64,000 bases of DNA, taken from positions 2,852,001-2,916,000 of the forward strand of contig NZ_AP022610.1 of the NCBI RefSeq assembly GCF_010729665.1, given 5' to 3'. The position numbers and the translations under genes were made by a program. Under the pieces are notes generated by a model. The model was not told the origin of the DNA. It saw nothing but the letters and a program-made list of their open reading frames with translations, and did no database searches. Below, piece after piece: positions 29,278 to 37,601 of the stretch. The stretch is from Mycolicibacterium madagascariense. Lineage in GTDB: Bacteria > Actinomycetota > Actinomycetes > Mycobacteriales > Mycobacteriaceae. Positions within the stretch are counted from its first letter, which is position 1; every line of letters begins with the position of its first letter.

Positions 29278-30288
29278 GTGTTATTGGCCGCCAACATCAA
29301 CTTCAACGTCGACGGCCTGATCAACGGGTTCTGGCAGCTGACGATCGATGGCTTGTCGTGGGGCGCCATCTACGCGTTGGTGGCCGTCGGTTACACGCTG
29401 GTGTTCGGTGTCCTGCGGCTGATCAACTTCGCGCACTCCGAGATCTTCATGCTCGGAATGTTCGGCGCCTACCTGTGCCTCGACCTCATCCTGGGTTTCA
29501 CGCCCAACGGCAACGCCTACAACAAGGGCGTGCTGCTGACCATCGTCTACCTGGCCATCGCCATGGTGTTCGCGATGCTCGTATCGGGTTCGGCCGCAGT
29601 CGGTTTGGAGTTCATCGCCTACCGGCCGCTGCGGCGCCGCAACGCGCGGCCGCTGACGTTCCTCATCACCGCCATCGGAATGTCGTTCGTGCTGCAGGAA
29701 TTCGTGCACTTCATCCTGCCGCACATCATCACTGGCTACGGCGGTTCCAACGCCCAGCAGCCAATCATCCTGGTGCAGCCCAAGACTCAGTTCACCGTCT
29801 TCGGGGCCACGGTGACCAACGTGACGCTGGTGATCGTCGCGGCCGCCCTGGTGCTGGCGCTGCTGACCGACATCGCGATCAACCGCACCAAGTTCGGACG
29901 CGGCATCCGTGCCGTCGCCCAGGATTCGACGACGGCGACGCTGATGGGCGTCTCGCGCGAGCGCATCATCATGACGACCTTCCTCATCGGTGGGCTGCTG
30001 GCGGGTGCCGCGGCGCTGCTGTACACGCTCAAGGTGCCGCAGGGCATCATCTACTCCGGCGGCTTCCTGCTCGGTATCAAGGCGTTCTCCGCGGCCGTCC
30101 TCGGCGGCATCGGCAACCTCCGCGGTGCGCTCCTGGGCGGTCTGATCCTCGGCATCATGGAGAACTACGGCCAAGCCCTGTTCGGTACGCAGTGGCGCGA
30201 CGTGGTCGCGTTCGTCCTGCTGGTGTTGGTGCTGCTGGTGCGACCCACCGGAATCCTCGGTGAGAGCCTCGGGAAGGCGCGCGCATGA
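29278..30288 (+). CDS. livH: Branched-chain amino-acid ABC permease LivH
   Basis: This is the first membrane subunit of the importer. The family sequence GLSWGAIYALVAVGYTLVFGVLRLINFAHSEIFMLG is clear, as is the coupling region AVAQDSTTATLMGVS. At 336 residues with about eight helices it is typical. The GTG at 29278 was chosen because GAGGAG lies 13 bases upstream and upstream starts would add a Pro/Arg-rich leader. The stop overlaps the livM ATG. Confidence 0.93.
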   Translation: MLLAANINFNVDGLINGFWQLTIDGLSWGAIYALVAVGYTLVFGVLRLINFAHSEIFMLGMFGAYLCLDLILGFTPNGNAYNKGVLLTIVYLAIAMVFAMLVSGSAAVGLEFIAYRPLRRRNARPLTFLITAIGMSFVLQEFVHFILPHIITGYGGSNAQQPIILVQPKTQFTVFGATVTNVTLVIVAAALVLALLTDIAINRTKFGRGIRAVAQDSTTATLMGVSRERIIMTTFLIGGLLAGAAALLYTLKVPQGIIYSGGFLLGIKAFSAAVLGGIGNLRGALLGGLILGIMENYGQALFGTQWRDVVAFVLLVLVLLVRPTGILGESLGKARA

Positions 30289-31481
30289 GTCATCAGGCGG
30301 AACGGAAGACCACGGCGGCGCAGCGCCTGCTGGCTCCCGGTGACGGGCTGCGCGCGTGGTGGGCGGGGCTGTCCCGACCGCAGAAGTGGATCTTCGGCGT
30401 CGTCGGCTTCGGGCTGCTGGCGTTGTTGCCGCTCTACACACCGGGATTCGTCGACACCCCCGGCATCAGCTTCGGTGGCACGATGGCCGCGTTCGTGATG
30501 ATCGCGATCATCGCCATCGGACTCAACGTGGTGGTGGGGCAGGCGGGTCTGCTCGACCTCGGGTACGTCGGCTTCTACGCCGTCGGCGCGTACACGGTGG
30601 CACTGCTCACCAGTCCGGACAGTCCGTGGAACAAGATGGCGCCCAACGGCTTTCTGGGCAGGGACTGGGCGTGGCTCGCGTGCGTGCCGTTGGCGATGGC
30701 CGTGACGGCGTTGGCCGGGCTCGTCCTCGGCATCCCGACGCTGCGCCTGCGCGGTGACTACCTGGCCATCGTCACGCTGGGCTTCGGCGAGATCATCCGC
30801 CTGCTCGCCGACAACCTCTCCGACATCACCAATGGTTCGCGCGGACTGAACGAGATCGCCTACCCGCGGGTGGGGGAGAGCGAGCGACTCGCGAACGGCG
30901 TCTTCTCCAGCGGCAACTCCACCGGTCACGCCAACTACGGCACGTGGTGGTTCTGGCTCGGCCTGCTGCTGATGATCGGCATCCTGCTGCTGGTCGGCAA
31001 CCTCGAACGCAGCCGGGTGGGCCGCGCGTGGGTGGCGATCAGGGAAGACGAGGACGCCGCGGAGGTGATGGGCGTCAACACCTTCCGCTTCAAACTGTGG
31101 GCCTTCGTCATCGGCGCCGGCATCGGCGGACTGTCCGGCGCGCTGTACGCCGGTCAGGTGCAGTACGTGGCCCCGACCAACTTCAACATCATCAACTCGA
31201 TGCTCTTCCTCGTCGCGGTCGTCCTCGGCGGACAGGGCAACAAGCTGGGCGTCATCTTCGGTGCGTTCATCATCGTCTACCTGCCCAACCGCCTGCTGGG
31301 CGTGCACCTGTTCGGCGTCAACCTCGGCGACCTGAAGTACCTCTTCTTCGGACTGGCCCTGGTGGTGCTGATGATCTTCCGTCCGCAGGGACTGTTCCCG
31401 GTGCGGCAGCAACTGCTGGCGTACGCGAGTAGTGCGCGAAACCTGTTGCGCAAGGCCGACGATTCGAAGGCGGCCGCATGA
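30285..31481 (+). CDS. livM: Branched-chain amino-acid ABC permease LivM
   Basis: This is the second membrane subunit, with a longer N-terminal part than LivH. Family landmarks are LNVVVGQAGLLDLGYVGFYAVGAYTVALL, LRGDYLAIVTLGFGEIIRL and the coupling helix REDEDAAEVMGVN. At 398 residues it is complete. The ATG overlaps the livH stop (ATGA), and its own stop overlaps the livG ATG, so the four transport genes are tightly coupled. Confidence 0.93.
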   Translation: MSHQAERKTTAAQRLLAPGDGLRAWWAGLSRPQKWIFGVVGFGLLALLPLYTPGFVDTPGISFGGTMAAFVMIAIIAIGLNVVVGQAGLLDLGYVGFYAVGAYTVALLTSPDSPWNKMAPNGFLGRDWAWLACVPLAMAVTALAGLVLGIPTLRLRGDYLAIVTLGFGEIIRLLADNLSDITNGSRGLNEIAYPRVGESERLANGVFSSGNSTGHANYGTWWFWLGLLLMIGILLLVGNLERSRVGRAWVAIREDEDAAEVMGVNTFRFKLWAFVIGAGIGGLSGALYAGQVQYVAPTNFNIINSMLFLVAVVLGGQGNKLGVIFGAFIIVYLPNRLLGVHLFGVNLGDLKYLFFGLALVVLMIFRPQGLFPVRQQLLAYASSARNLLRKADDSKAAA

Positions 31482-32314
31482 CCGAGCCGGTGATCGACGA
31501 AGAGCTCGCCGCCCTGCATCGCGACGTACGGGCCGCCGAGGGTGAAACCCTGCTGGCGACAAAGGATCTCACGGTCAAGTTCGGTGGCCTGACCGCTCTG
31601 GACGCGGTGACCTTCGACATCAGGCGTGGTGAGATCCTCGGGCTGATCGGCCCGAACGGGGCGGGTAAGACGACCTGCTTCAACGCCATCACCGGGGTGT
31701 ACCGCCCGACCTCGGGCACGGTCGTGTTCGACGGCGCCCCCCTCGGCAAGGTCAAACGCCACGAGATCACCCGCCGCGGCATTGCCCGGACGTTCCAGAA
31801 CATCCGGTTGTGGGGCGAGATGACCGCACTGGAGAACGTCGTCGTCGGCACCGACGCCCGCCACTCGACGTCCGTGCCGGGCGCGCTGTTCCGGACGCCG
31901 CGACACCGTCGTGAGGAGAATTCGGCGATCGAGAAGGCCGCCGCCCTCCTGCAATTCGTCGGCATCGCCGAACGGGCCGACGAGAAGGCGAAGAACCTAC
32001 CCTACGGCGATCAGCGTCGACTGGAGATCGCCAGAGCGCTGGCGACCGAGCCCAAGCTGCTCTGCCTCGACGAGCCTGCCGCCGGATTCAATCCCAGTGA
32101 GAAGTCCGCACTCATCGAGCTGATTCGGGCCATCCGCGACGACGGCTACACCGTGCTGCTGATCGAGCACGACATGCGTCTGGTGATGGGTGTGACCGAC
32201 CGGATCGTCGTCCTGGAGTTCGGTCGCAAGATCGCCGACGGGCTGCCCGCCGAGATCCGCGAGGACCCCGCGGTGATCGCCGCCTACCTGGGAGTGCCCG
32301 ATGACGAGCTCTGA
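31478..32314 (+). CDS. livG: Branched-chain amino-acid ABC ATPase LivG
   Basis: This is one of two ATPases of the importer. Walker A is GPNGAGKTT and Walker B is LLCLDEPAAGFNP. The signature is the LivG-type LPYGDQRRLEIARAL rather than LSGGQ. The C-terminus has the typical HDMRLVMGVTDRIVVLEFGRKIADG. It has 278 residues and overlaps livM by 4 bases and livF by 14. Confidence 0.94.
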   Translation: MTEPVIDEELAALHRDVRAAEGETLLATKDLTVKFGGLTALDAVTFDIRRGEILGLIGPNGAGKTTCFNAITGVYRPTSGTVVFDGAPLGKVKRHEITRRGIARTFQNIRLWGEMTALENVVVGTDARHSTSVPGALFRTPRHRREENSAIEKAAALLQFVGIAERADEKAKNLPYGDQRRLEIARALATEPKLLCLDEPAAGFNPSEKSALIELIRAIRDDGYTVLLIEHDMRLVMGVTDRIVVLEFGRKIADGLPAEIREDPAVIAAYLGVPDDEL

Positions 32315-33065
32315 GCCGACCCCGACCCCGGACGCCGACCCGCGGCCGGTGCTGCTCGAAGTCCGCGACGTGGTGGTGCACTACGGCAGAATCCAAGCGC
32401 TGCACGGGGTTTCACTGGTCGTGCGCGAGGGCGAACTCGTCACGCTGCTGGGGTCCAACGGCGCGGGCAAGACGACCATGATGCGCGCCATCTCCGGTCT
32501 GCGACCGCTGACCTCGGGATCGGTCTGGTTCGACGGTCGGGACGTGACGAGGGTCAAGCCCCACAACCGGGTGTCCGACGGCCTCATCCAGGCACCGGAG
32601 GGACGCGGCGTCTTTCCCGGGATGACCGTCTCGGAGAACCTCGAAATGGGTTGCTACGGACGGAAGTTCGCGAGCCGGGCCGAACACCGCGAACGCTTCG
32701 ACTGGGTGTTGGAGACGTTCCCGCGGCTCGCCGAGCGGCGCACCCAGGTCGGCGGCACGCTGTCCGGCGGCGAGCAGCAGATGCTCGCGATCGGCCGGGC
32801 GCTGATGGCCCGGCCCAAGGTGCTGCTGCTCGACGAGCCGTCGATGGGCTTGGCGCCGATGGTCATCTCGCAGATCTTCAAGATCATCTCCGAGATCAAC
32901 GAGACGGGCACCACGGTGCTGCTGGTGGAGCAGAACGCGCAGCAGGCGCTGAGCCGCTCCGACCGTGCCTACATCCTCGAGACCGGGGCGGTCACCCGGT
33001 CGGGAAACGCGCGAGAGTTGTTGGCGGACGACGGCATTCGCGCCGCCTACCTCGGCGTCGCCTGA
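32301..33065 (+). CDS. livF: Branched-chain amino-acid ABC ATPase LivF
   Basis: This is the second ATPase. Walker A is GSNGAGKTT, the signature is LSGGEQQMLAIGRAL and Walker B is LLLLDEPSMGLAP. The LivF-type segment LIQAPEGRGVFPGMTVSENLEMG is present. At 254 residues the length is normal. It ends the liv operon; a very long perfect inverted repeat lies right behind it and separates it from the convergent thiolase-like gene. Confidence 0.94.
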   Translation: MTSSEPTPTPDADPRPVLLEVRDVVVHYGRIQALHGVSLVVREGELVTLLGSNGAGKTTMMRAISGLRPLTSGSVWFDGRDVTRVKPHNRVSDGLIQAPEGRGVFPGMTVSENLEMGCYGRKFASRAEHRERFDWVLETFPRLAERRTQVGGTLSGGEQQMLAIGRALMARPKVLLLDEPSMGLAPMVISQIFKIISEINETGTTVLLVEQNAQQALSRSDRAYILETGAVTRSGNARELLADDGIRAAYLGVA

Positions 33066-33078
33066 CCGTTCCTCCCCG

Positions 33079-33135
33079 CGAGCAGACGCAAAGGGCCCTG
33101 AAAACACCCAAATGGGGGCCCTTTGCGTCTGCTCG
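33079..33135. terminator. 20-base-pair perfect inverted repeat, bidirectional terminator
   Basis: The 20-base arm at 33079-33098 (CGAGCAGACGCAAAGGGCCC) is exactly complementary to 33116-33135, around a 17-base loop. It sits between the convergent livF (plus) and thiolase-like (minus) genes, and both stop codons lie within about 15 bases of it. It is much longer than other terminators here. Confidence 0.8.
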
Positions 33136-33145
33136 GCAGAGAAAC

Positions 33146-34360
33146 TCAGCGGGCGACGATCACCGACGAACCGTGGCCGAACAGTCCCTGATTGGCGGTG
33201 ATGCCGACGGTCGCGCCCTCGACCTGTCGGCCGGTGGCCTGTCCCTTCAGCTGCCAGGTGAGCTCGCACACCTGCGCGATCGCCTGCGCGGGGATGGCCT
33301 CCCCGAAGCACGCCAGCCCGCCGGAGGGGTTGACCGGAATGCGGCCGCCGATCGTGGTGGCGCCACTGCGCAGCAGTGACTCGGCCTCGCCCTTGGCGCA
33401 CAGGCCCAGGTGCTCGTACCAGTCCAGCTCCAGCGCGGTCGACAGGTCGTAGACCTCGGCCAGGCTGAGGTCGTCGGGTCCGATGCCCGCCTCGGCGTAC
33501 GCCGCATCGAGGATCTGGTCCTTGAACACCCGGTCGGGCGCGGGGACGACCGCGGTCGAATCGGTGGCGATGTCGGGTAGTTCGGGCAGATGCTGCGGGT
33601 AGCGCGGGGTCACCGTCGACACCGCGCGGACCGACGGCACGCCCTTGACGGACCCAAGGTGCTTCTCCGCGAACGACTTCGACGCGACGATCAGGGCCGC
33701 GGCGCCGTCGGAGGTCGCGCAGATGTCGAGCAGCCGCAGCGGATCGGAGACCACGGGGGAGGCCAGCACGTCGGCGGTGGTCACGTCCTTGCGGAAGCGC
33801 GCGTTCGGGTTCTGCAGGCCGTGCTGAGCGTTCTTCACCTTGACCTGGGCGAAGTCTTCGAGAGTGGCGCCGTAGAGGTCCATCCGGCGGCGCGCCAGCA
33901 TCGCGAAGTACACCGGGTTGGTCGCGCCGATGAGGTGGAACCGCTGCCAGTCGGGGTCGTTGCGGCGTTCGCCACCGACGGGGGCGAAGAAGCCCTTCGG
34001 CGTCGTGTCGGCGCCGATCACGAGGGCGACGTCGCAGAACCCCGCCAGGATCTGTGCGCGAGCGCTCTGCAGCGCCTGCGACCCCGAGGCACAAGCGGCG
34101 TAGCTGGAACTGACCGGCACGCCGTTCCATCCCAGCTTCTGGGCGAAGGTGCCACCCGCGACGAAGCCCGGGTAGCCGTTGCGGATCGTGTCGGCGCCGG
34201 CGACGAGCTGGATCTGGCGCCAGTCAAGGCCGGCCTCCGCCAGCGCGGCGCGCGCCGCGACGACGCCGTACTCGGTGAAGTCACGGCCCCACTTGCCCCA
34301 GGGGTGCATGCCGGCGCCCAGGATGTAGAGCGGCTCCGGGGATGTCTCGGCGGTGCTCAC
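33146..34360 (-). CDS. Thiolase-like lipid-transfer protein (Rv1627c type)
   Basis: This is a non-decarboxylating thiolase-fold protein of the SCP-x/lipid-transfer class. It has the nucleophile region SSSYAACASGSQAL, GADTTPKGFFAP, SDGAAALIV and a C-terminal NPSGGLACFGEAIPAQAIAQV followed by NQGLFGHGSSVIV. At 404 residues it is close to M. tuberculosis Rv1627c. The pair with the small OB-fold protein encoded just upstream resembles thiolase/DUF35 pairs that act on sterol side-chain CoA thioesters. The GTG at 34360 overlaps the neighbour's end by 4 bases. A KstR-type operator lies upstream of the pair. Confidence 0.88.
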   Translation of the reverse strand: MSTAETSPEPLYILGAGMHPWGKWGRDFTEYGVVAARAALAEAGLDWRQIQLVAGADTIRNGYPGFVAGGTFAQKLGWNGVPVSSSYAACASGSQALQSARAQILAGFCDVALVIGADTTPKGFFAPVGGERRNDPDWQRFHLIGATNPVYFAMLARRRMDLYGATLEDFAQVKVKNAQHGLQNPNARFRKDVTTADVLASPVVSDPLRLLDICATSDGAAALIVASKSFAEKHLGSVKGVPSVRAVSTVTPRYPQHLPELPDIATDSTAVVPAPDRVFKDQILDAAYAEAGIGPDDLSLAEVYDLSTALELDWYEHLGLCAKGEAESLLRSGATTIGGRIPVNPSGGLACFGEAIPAQAIAQVCELTWQLKGQATGRQVEGATVGITANQGLFGHGSSVIVAR

Positions 34361-34809
34361 GAGGCGATCCTCCAGGCGTGCACGGTACGGACGAAGCCGT
34401 CCTCGTCGGTGTAGAGCGGCATGGTCGTCAGCTCCATCTCCATGCCGACCCTCAGGTCGGCGGCCAGGGTGCCTTCGACGACCTTGCCCAGCACGATGAT
34501 GCCCTCGTCGGCGAGCTCGACCGCGGCCACCGCGAACGGTTCGAACGGATCGGGGGCCGGATACGGCGGCGGTGGCGCGTACTGGTTCTCGGTGTAGCTC
34601 CACAGGGTGCCGCGCCGCGACATCGCGACCTGCTCGAGGTCGTCGCCGTCGCAGGCGGGGTTGGGACAGTTGGTGCTTCGCGGCGGGAACACGTACGTGC
34701 CGCACGTCGTGCATTTGCCGGCGAGCAGGTGCGGTCGTCCCGCGTCGTCGAGGGCGAACCACCCGTCGATGGCCGGTAGTGGCGCTTGGGCGTCGGTTGT
34801 TCCTGGCAC
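34357..34809 (-). CDS. DUF35 OB-fold / zinc-ribbon protein (Rv1628c type)
   Basis: This 150-residue protein has a rubredoxin-like zinc ribbon, CTTCGTYVFPPRSTNCPNPAC, followed by an OB fold (RRGTLWSYTENQYAPPPPY, EPFAVAAVELADEGIIVLGKV). Such proteins form complexes with thiolase-like or MaoC-like partners and bind acyl-CoA. The partner is encoded directly downstream with a 4-base overlap. The GTG at 34809 (VPGTTDAQAP) begins 33 bases from the KstR-like palindrome; starts further upstream would run through the operator. Confidence 0.86.
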   Translation of the reverse strand: MPGTTDAQAPLPAIDGWFALDDAGRPHLLAGKCTTCGTYVFPPRSTNCPNPACDGDDLEQVAMSRRGTLWSYTENQYAPPPPYPAPDPFEPFAVAAVELADEGIIVLGKVVEGTLAADLRVGMEMELTTMPLYTDEDGFVRTVHAWRIAS

Positions 34810-34835
34810 GCGGCCAGCGTAAACGATTCGAGCGA

Positions 34836-34861
34836 CGAAACTGCAACGTGTTGCAGTTTCG
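34836..34861. promoter_or_regulatory. KstR-type operator (26-base perfect palindrome)
   Basis: A 12-2-12 perfect palindrome spans 34836-34861. Its core TGCAACGTGTTGCA (34842-34855) matches the KstR consensus TNNAACNNGTTNNA. KstR is the TetR-family repressor of cholesterol catabolism, and as I recall Rv1627c-Rv1628c belong to its regulon. The site lies between the OB-fold gene (minus) and polA (plus); control of the minus-strand pair is the likely role. Confidence 0.8.
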
Positions 34862-34904
34862 ATGGCGGGTCCTGGCTGTCGGCGGGGGTGAATAGAGTGA
34901 GGGC

Positions 34905-37601
34905 GTGAGCCCAGCCAAGACCGACACCAAGCCCACACTGATGCTGTTGGACGGCAATTCGCTGGCGTTTCGCGCCTTCTACGCGCTGCCCGCGGAGAAC
35001 TTCAAGACCCAGGGCGGGTTGACCACGAACGCGGTCTACGGCTTCACGGCGATGTTGATCAACCTGCTGCGCGACGAGCAACCCACGCACATCGCCGCGG
35101 CGTTCGACGTGTCGCGGCAGACCTTCCGGTCCGAGAAGTACCCGGAGTACAAGGCGGGCCGGTCGGCCACCCCCGACGAGTTCCGCGGCCAGATCGACAT
35201 CACCAAGGAGGTGCTGGTCGCACTGGGCATCACCGCCCTGGCCGAGCCGGGCTTCGAAGCCGACGACATCATCGCCACGCTGGCCACGCAGGCCGAGCAC
35301 GAGGGCTACCGCGTCCTCGTCGTCACCGGCGACCGCGACGCGCTGCAACTGGTCAGCCCCGACGTGACCGTGCTGTACCCGCGCAAGGGAGTGTCGGAGC
35401 TGACGCGGTTCACCCCCGATGCGGTCGTGGAGAAGTACGGCCTGACGCCGACGCAGTACCCGGACTTCGCCGCGCTGCGCGGTGACCCCAGTGACAATCT
35501 GCCCGGCATCCCGGGCGTGGGGGAGAAGACGGCGTCGAAGTGGATCGTCGAATACGGGTCGCTGCAGGCCCTCGTCGAGAAGGTCGACACCGTGAAGGGC
35601 AAGGTCGGAGAGGCGTTGCGCGCCAACCTGTCTCACGTCATCCTCAACCGCGACCTGACCGAACTGGTCAAGGACGTGCCCCTGGCCCAGACGCCGGACA
35701 CGCTGCGGATGATGCCGTGGGACCGCGACCAGATCCACCGGCTCTTCGACGACCTCGAGTTCCGCGTGCTGCGCGACCGCCTATTCGAGACGCTGGCGTC
35801 GGCAGACCCCGAGGTGGAGCAGGGCTTCGACGTGAAGGGCGGGGTGCTGGAGCCCGGCCAGCTCGCCGCGTGGCTCGCCGAGCATGCCACCGGAAAGCGC
35901 ACCGGGCTGGCCGTCGTCGGCACCCATCTGGCGTTCGACTCCGACGCCACGGCGCTGGCCATCGTGTCGGCCGACGGCGAGGGCTGCTATCTCGACACCA
36001 CGACGCTGGGCCAGGAGGACGAGGCGGCCCTGATGGCCTGGCTGGCCGACGAGGACGCACCGAAGTCGCTGCACGAGGCGAAGCTCGCGATGCACGACCT
36101 CGAGGGCAGGGGCTGGACGCTGGCGGGCGTCACCTCCGACACCGCGCTGGCGGCCTATTTGGTGCGACCCGGGCAGCGCAGCTTTGCCCTCGACGATCTC
36201 GCGGTGCGCTACCTCAAACGGGAGCTGCGCGCGGAAAACCCCGAGCAGCAACAACTTTCGCTACTCGATGACAACAGCGGCGTCGACGACCAGGCCGTGC
36301 AGACGCTGCTGCTGCGAGCCTCCGCAGTCGCCGACCTCGCCGACGCCCTCGACGAGGAGCTGGCGAGGATCGACTCCACGGCGCTGCTGAGCCAGATGGA
36401 GCTGCCCGTGCAGCGGGTGCTCGCCAAGCTCGAGGCGACGGGCATCGCCGTGGACCTCGACCTGCTCGGTCAGTTGCAGAGCCAGTTCGCGAACCTCATC
36501 CGCGACGCCGCGGAGGCGGCCTACGAGGTCATCGGCAAGCAGATCAACCTCGGGTCTCCCAAGCAGCTGCAGGTGGTGCTGTTCGACGAGCTCGAGATGC
36601 CGAAGACCAAGCGCACGAAGACCGGCTACACAACCGACGCGGATGCGCTGCAGGGTCTGTTCGACAAGACCGGACACCCGTTCCTGCAGCATCTGCTGGC
36701 CCACCGCGATGCCACCCGGCTCAAGGTGACCGTCGACGGGCTCCTGAACGCCGTGGGCTCGGACGGACGAATCCACACGACGTTCAATCAGACGATCGCG
36801 GCGACGGGTCGGCTGTCCTCCACCGAACCCAACCTGCAGAACATCCCGATCCGCACCGAGGCGGGCCGCCAGATCCGCGAGGGCTTCGTGGTGGGGAGCG
36901 GTTACGCCGAGCTGATGACGGCGGACTACAGCCAGATCGAGATGCGGATCATGGCGCACCTGTCGAAGGACGACGGGCTCATCGAGGCGTTCAACACCGG
37001 CGAGGACCTGCACTCGTTCGTGGCCTCCCGGGCATTCGGCGTGCCGATCGACGAGGTGACGGCCGAACTGCGGCGCCGGGTCAAGGCCATGTCCTACGGT
37101 CTGGCGTACGGGCTCAGCGCCTACGGCCTGGCCGCGCAGCTGAAGATCTCCACCGAGGAGGCCAAGCTGCAGATGGACGCCTACTTCGCGCGGTTCGGCG
37201 GAGTCCGCGACTACCTGCAGTCGGTCGTCGACCAGGCGCGCAAGGACGGGTACACCTCGACCGTGCTCGGCAGGCGGCGCTACCTACCGGAGTTGGACAG
37301 CAGCAATCGCAACGTCAGGGAGGCAGCGGAGCGGGCCGCGCTGAACGCCCCGATCCAGGGCAGTGCCGCCGACATCATCAAGGTCGCGATGATCGACACC
37401 GAGACCGCCATCCGCGAGGCGGGCTTGCAGTCGCGCATGCTGCTGCAGGTGCACGACGAATTGCTGTTCGAGGTGGCCGACGGCGAACGCGAGGCCCTCG
37501 ACGCACTGGTCCGCGACAAGATGGGCGGCGCCTATCCGCTCGACGTGCCCCTGGAGGTCTCGGTGGGGTACGGCCGCAGCTGGGACGCTGCGGCGCACTA
37601 G
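34905..37601 (+). CDS. polA: DNA polymerase I
   Basis: Pol I fills gaps in repair and removes Okazaki primers. The N-terminal 5'-3' exonuclease domain (LLDGNSLAFRAFYALP, AFDVSRQTFR, VTGDRDALQLV) is followed by a 3'-5' exonuclease fold around residues 310-490. That fold lacks the usual acidic DxE motif, as is typical for mycobacteria. The polymerase domain has motif A TADYSQIEMRIMAH, motif B RRRVKAMSYGLAYGL and motif C LLQVHDELLFE. At 898 residues it is full length, with a GTG start. The stop shares CTAG with the convergent PrsW-like gene. The KstR operator lies 44 bases upstream of the start. Confidence 0.96.
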   Translation: MSPAKTDTKPTLMLLDGNSLAFRAFYALPAENFKTQGGLTTNAVYGFTAMLINLLRDEQPTHIAAAFDVSRQTFRSEKYPEYKAGRSATPDEFRGQIDITKEVLVALGITALAEPGFEADDIIATLATQAEHEGYRVLVVTGDRDALQLVSPDVTVLYPRKGVSELTRFTPDAVVEKYGLTPTQYPDFAALRGDPSDNLPGIPGVGEKTASKWIVEYGSLQALVEKVDTVKGKVGEALRANLSHVILNRDLTELVKDVPLAQTPDTLRMMPWDRDQIHRLFDDLEFRVLRDRLFETLASADPEVEQGFDVKGGVLEPGQLAAWLAEHATGKRTGLAVVGTHLAFDSDATALAIVSADGEGCYLDTTTLGQEDEAALMAWLADEDAPKSLHEAKLAMHDLEGRGWTLAGVTSDTALAAYLVRPGQRSFALDDLAVRYLKRELRAENPEQQQLSLLDDNSGVDDQAVQTLLLRASAVADLADALDEELARIDSTALLSQMELPVQRVLAKLEATGIAVDLDLLGQLQSQFANLIRDAAEAAYEVIGKQINLGSPKQLQVVLFDELEMPKTKRTKTGYTTDADALQGLFDKTGHPFLQHLLAHRDATRLKVTVDGLLNAVGSDGRIHTTFNQTIAATGRLSSTEPNLQNIPIRTEAGRQIREGFVVGSGYAELMTADYSQIEMRIMAHLSKDDGLIEAFNTGEDLHSFVASRAFGVPIDEVTAELRRRVKAMSYGLAYGLSAYGLAAQLKISTEEAKLQMDAYFARFGGVRDYLQSVVDQARKDGYTSTVLGRRRYLPELDSSNRNVREAAERAALNAPIQGSAADIIKVAMIDTETAIREAGLQSRMLLQVHDELLFEVADGEREALDALVRDKMGGAYPLDVPLEVSVGYGRSWDAAAH

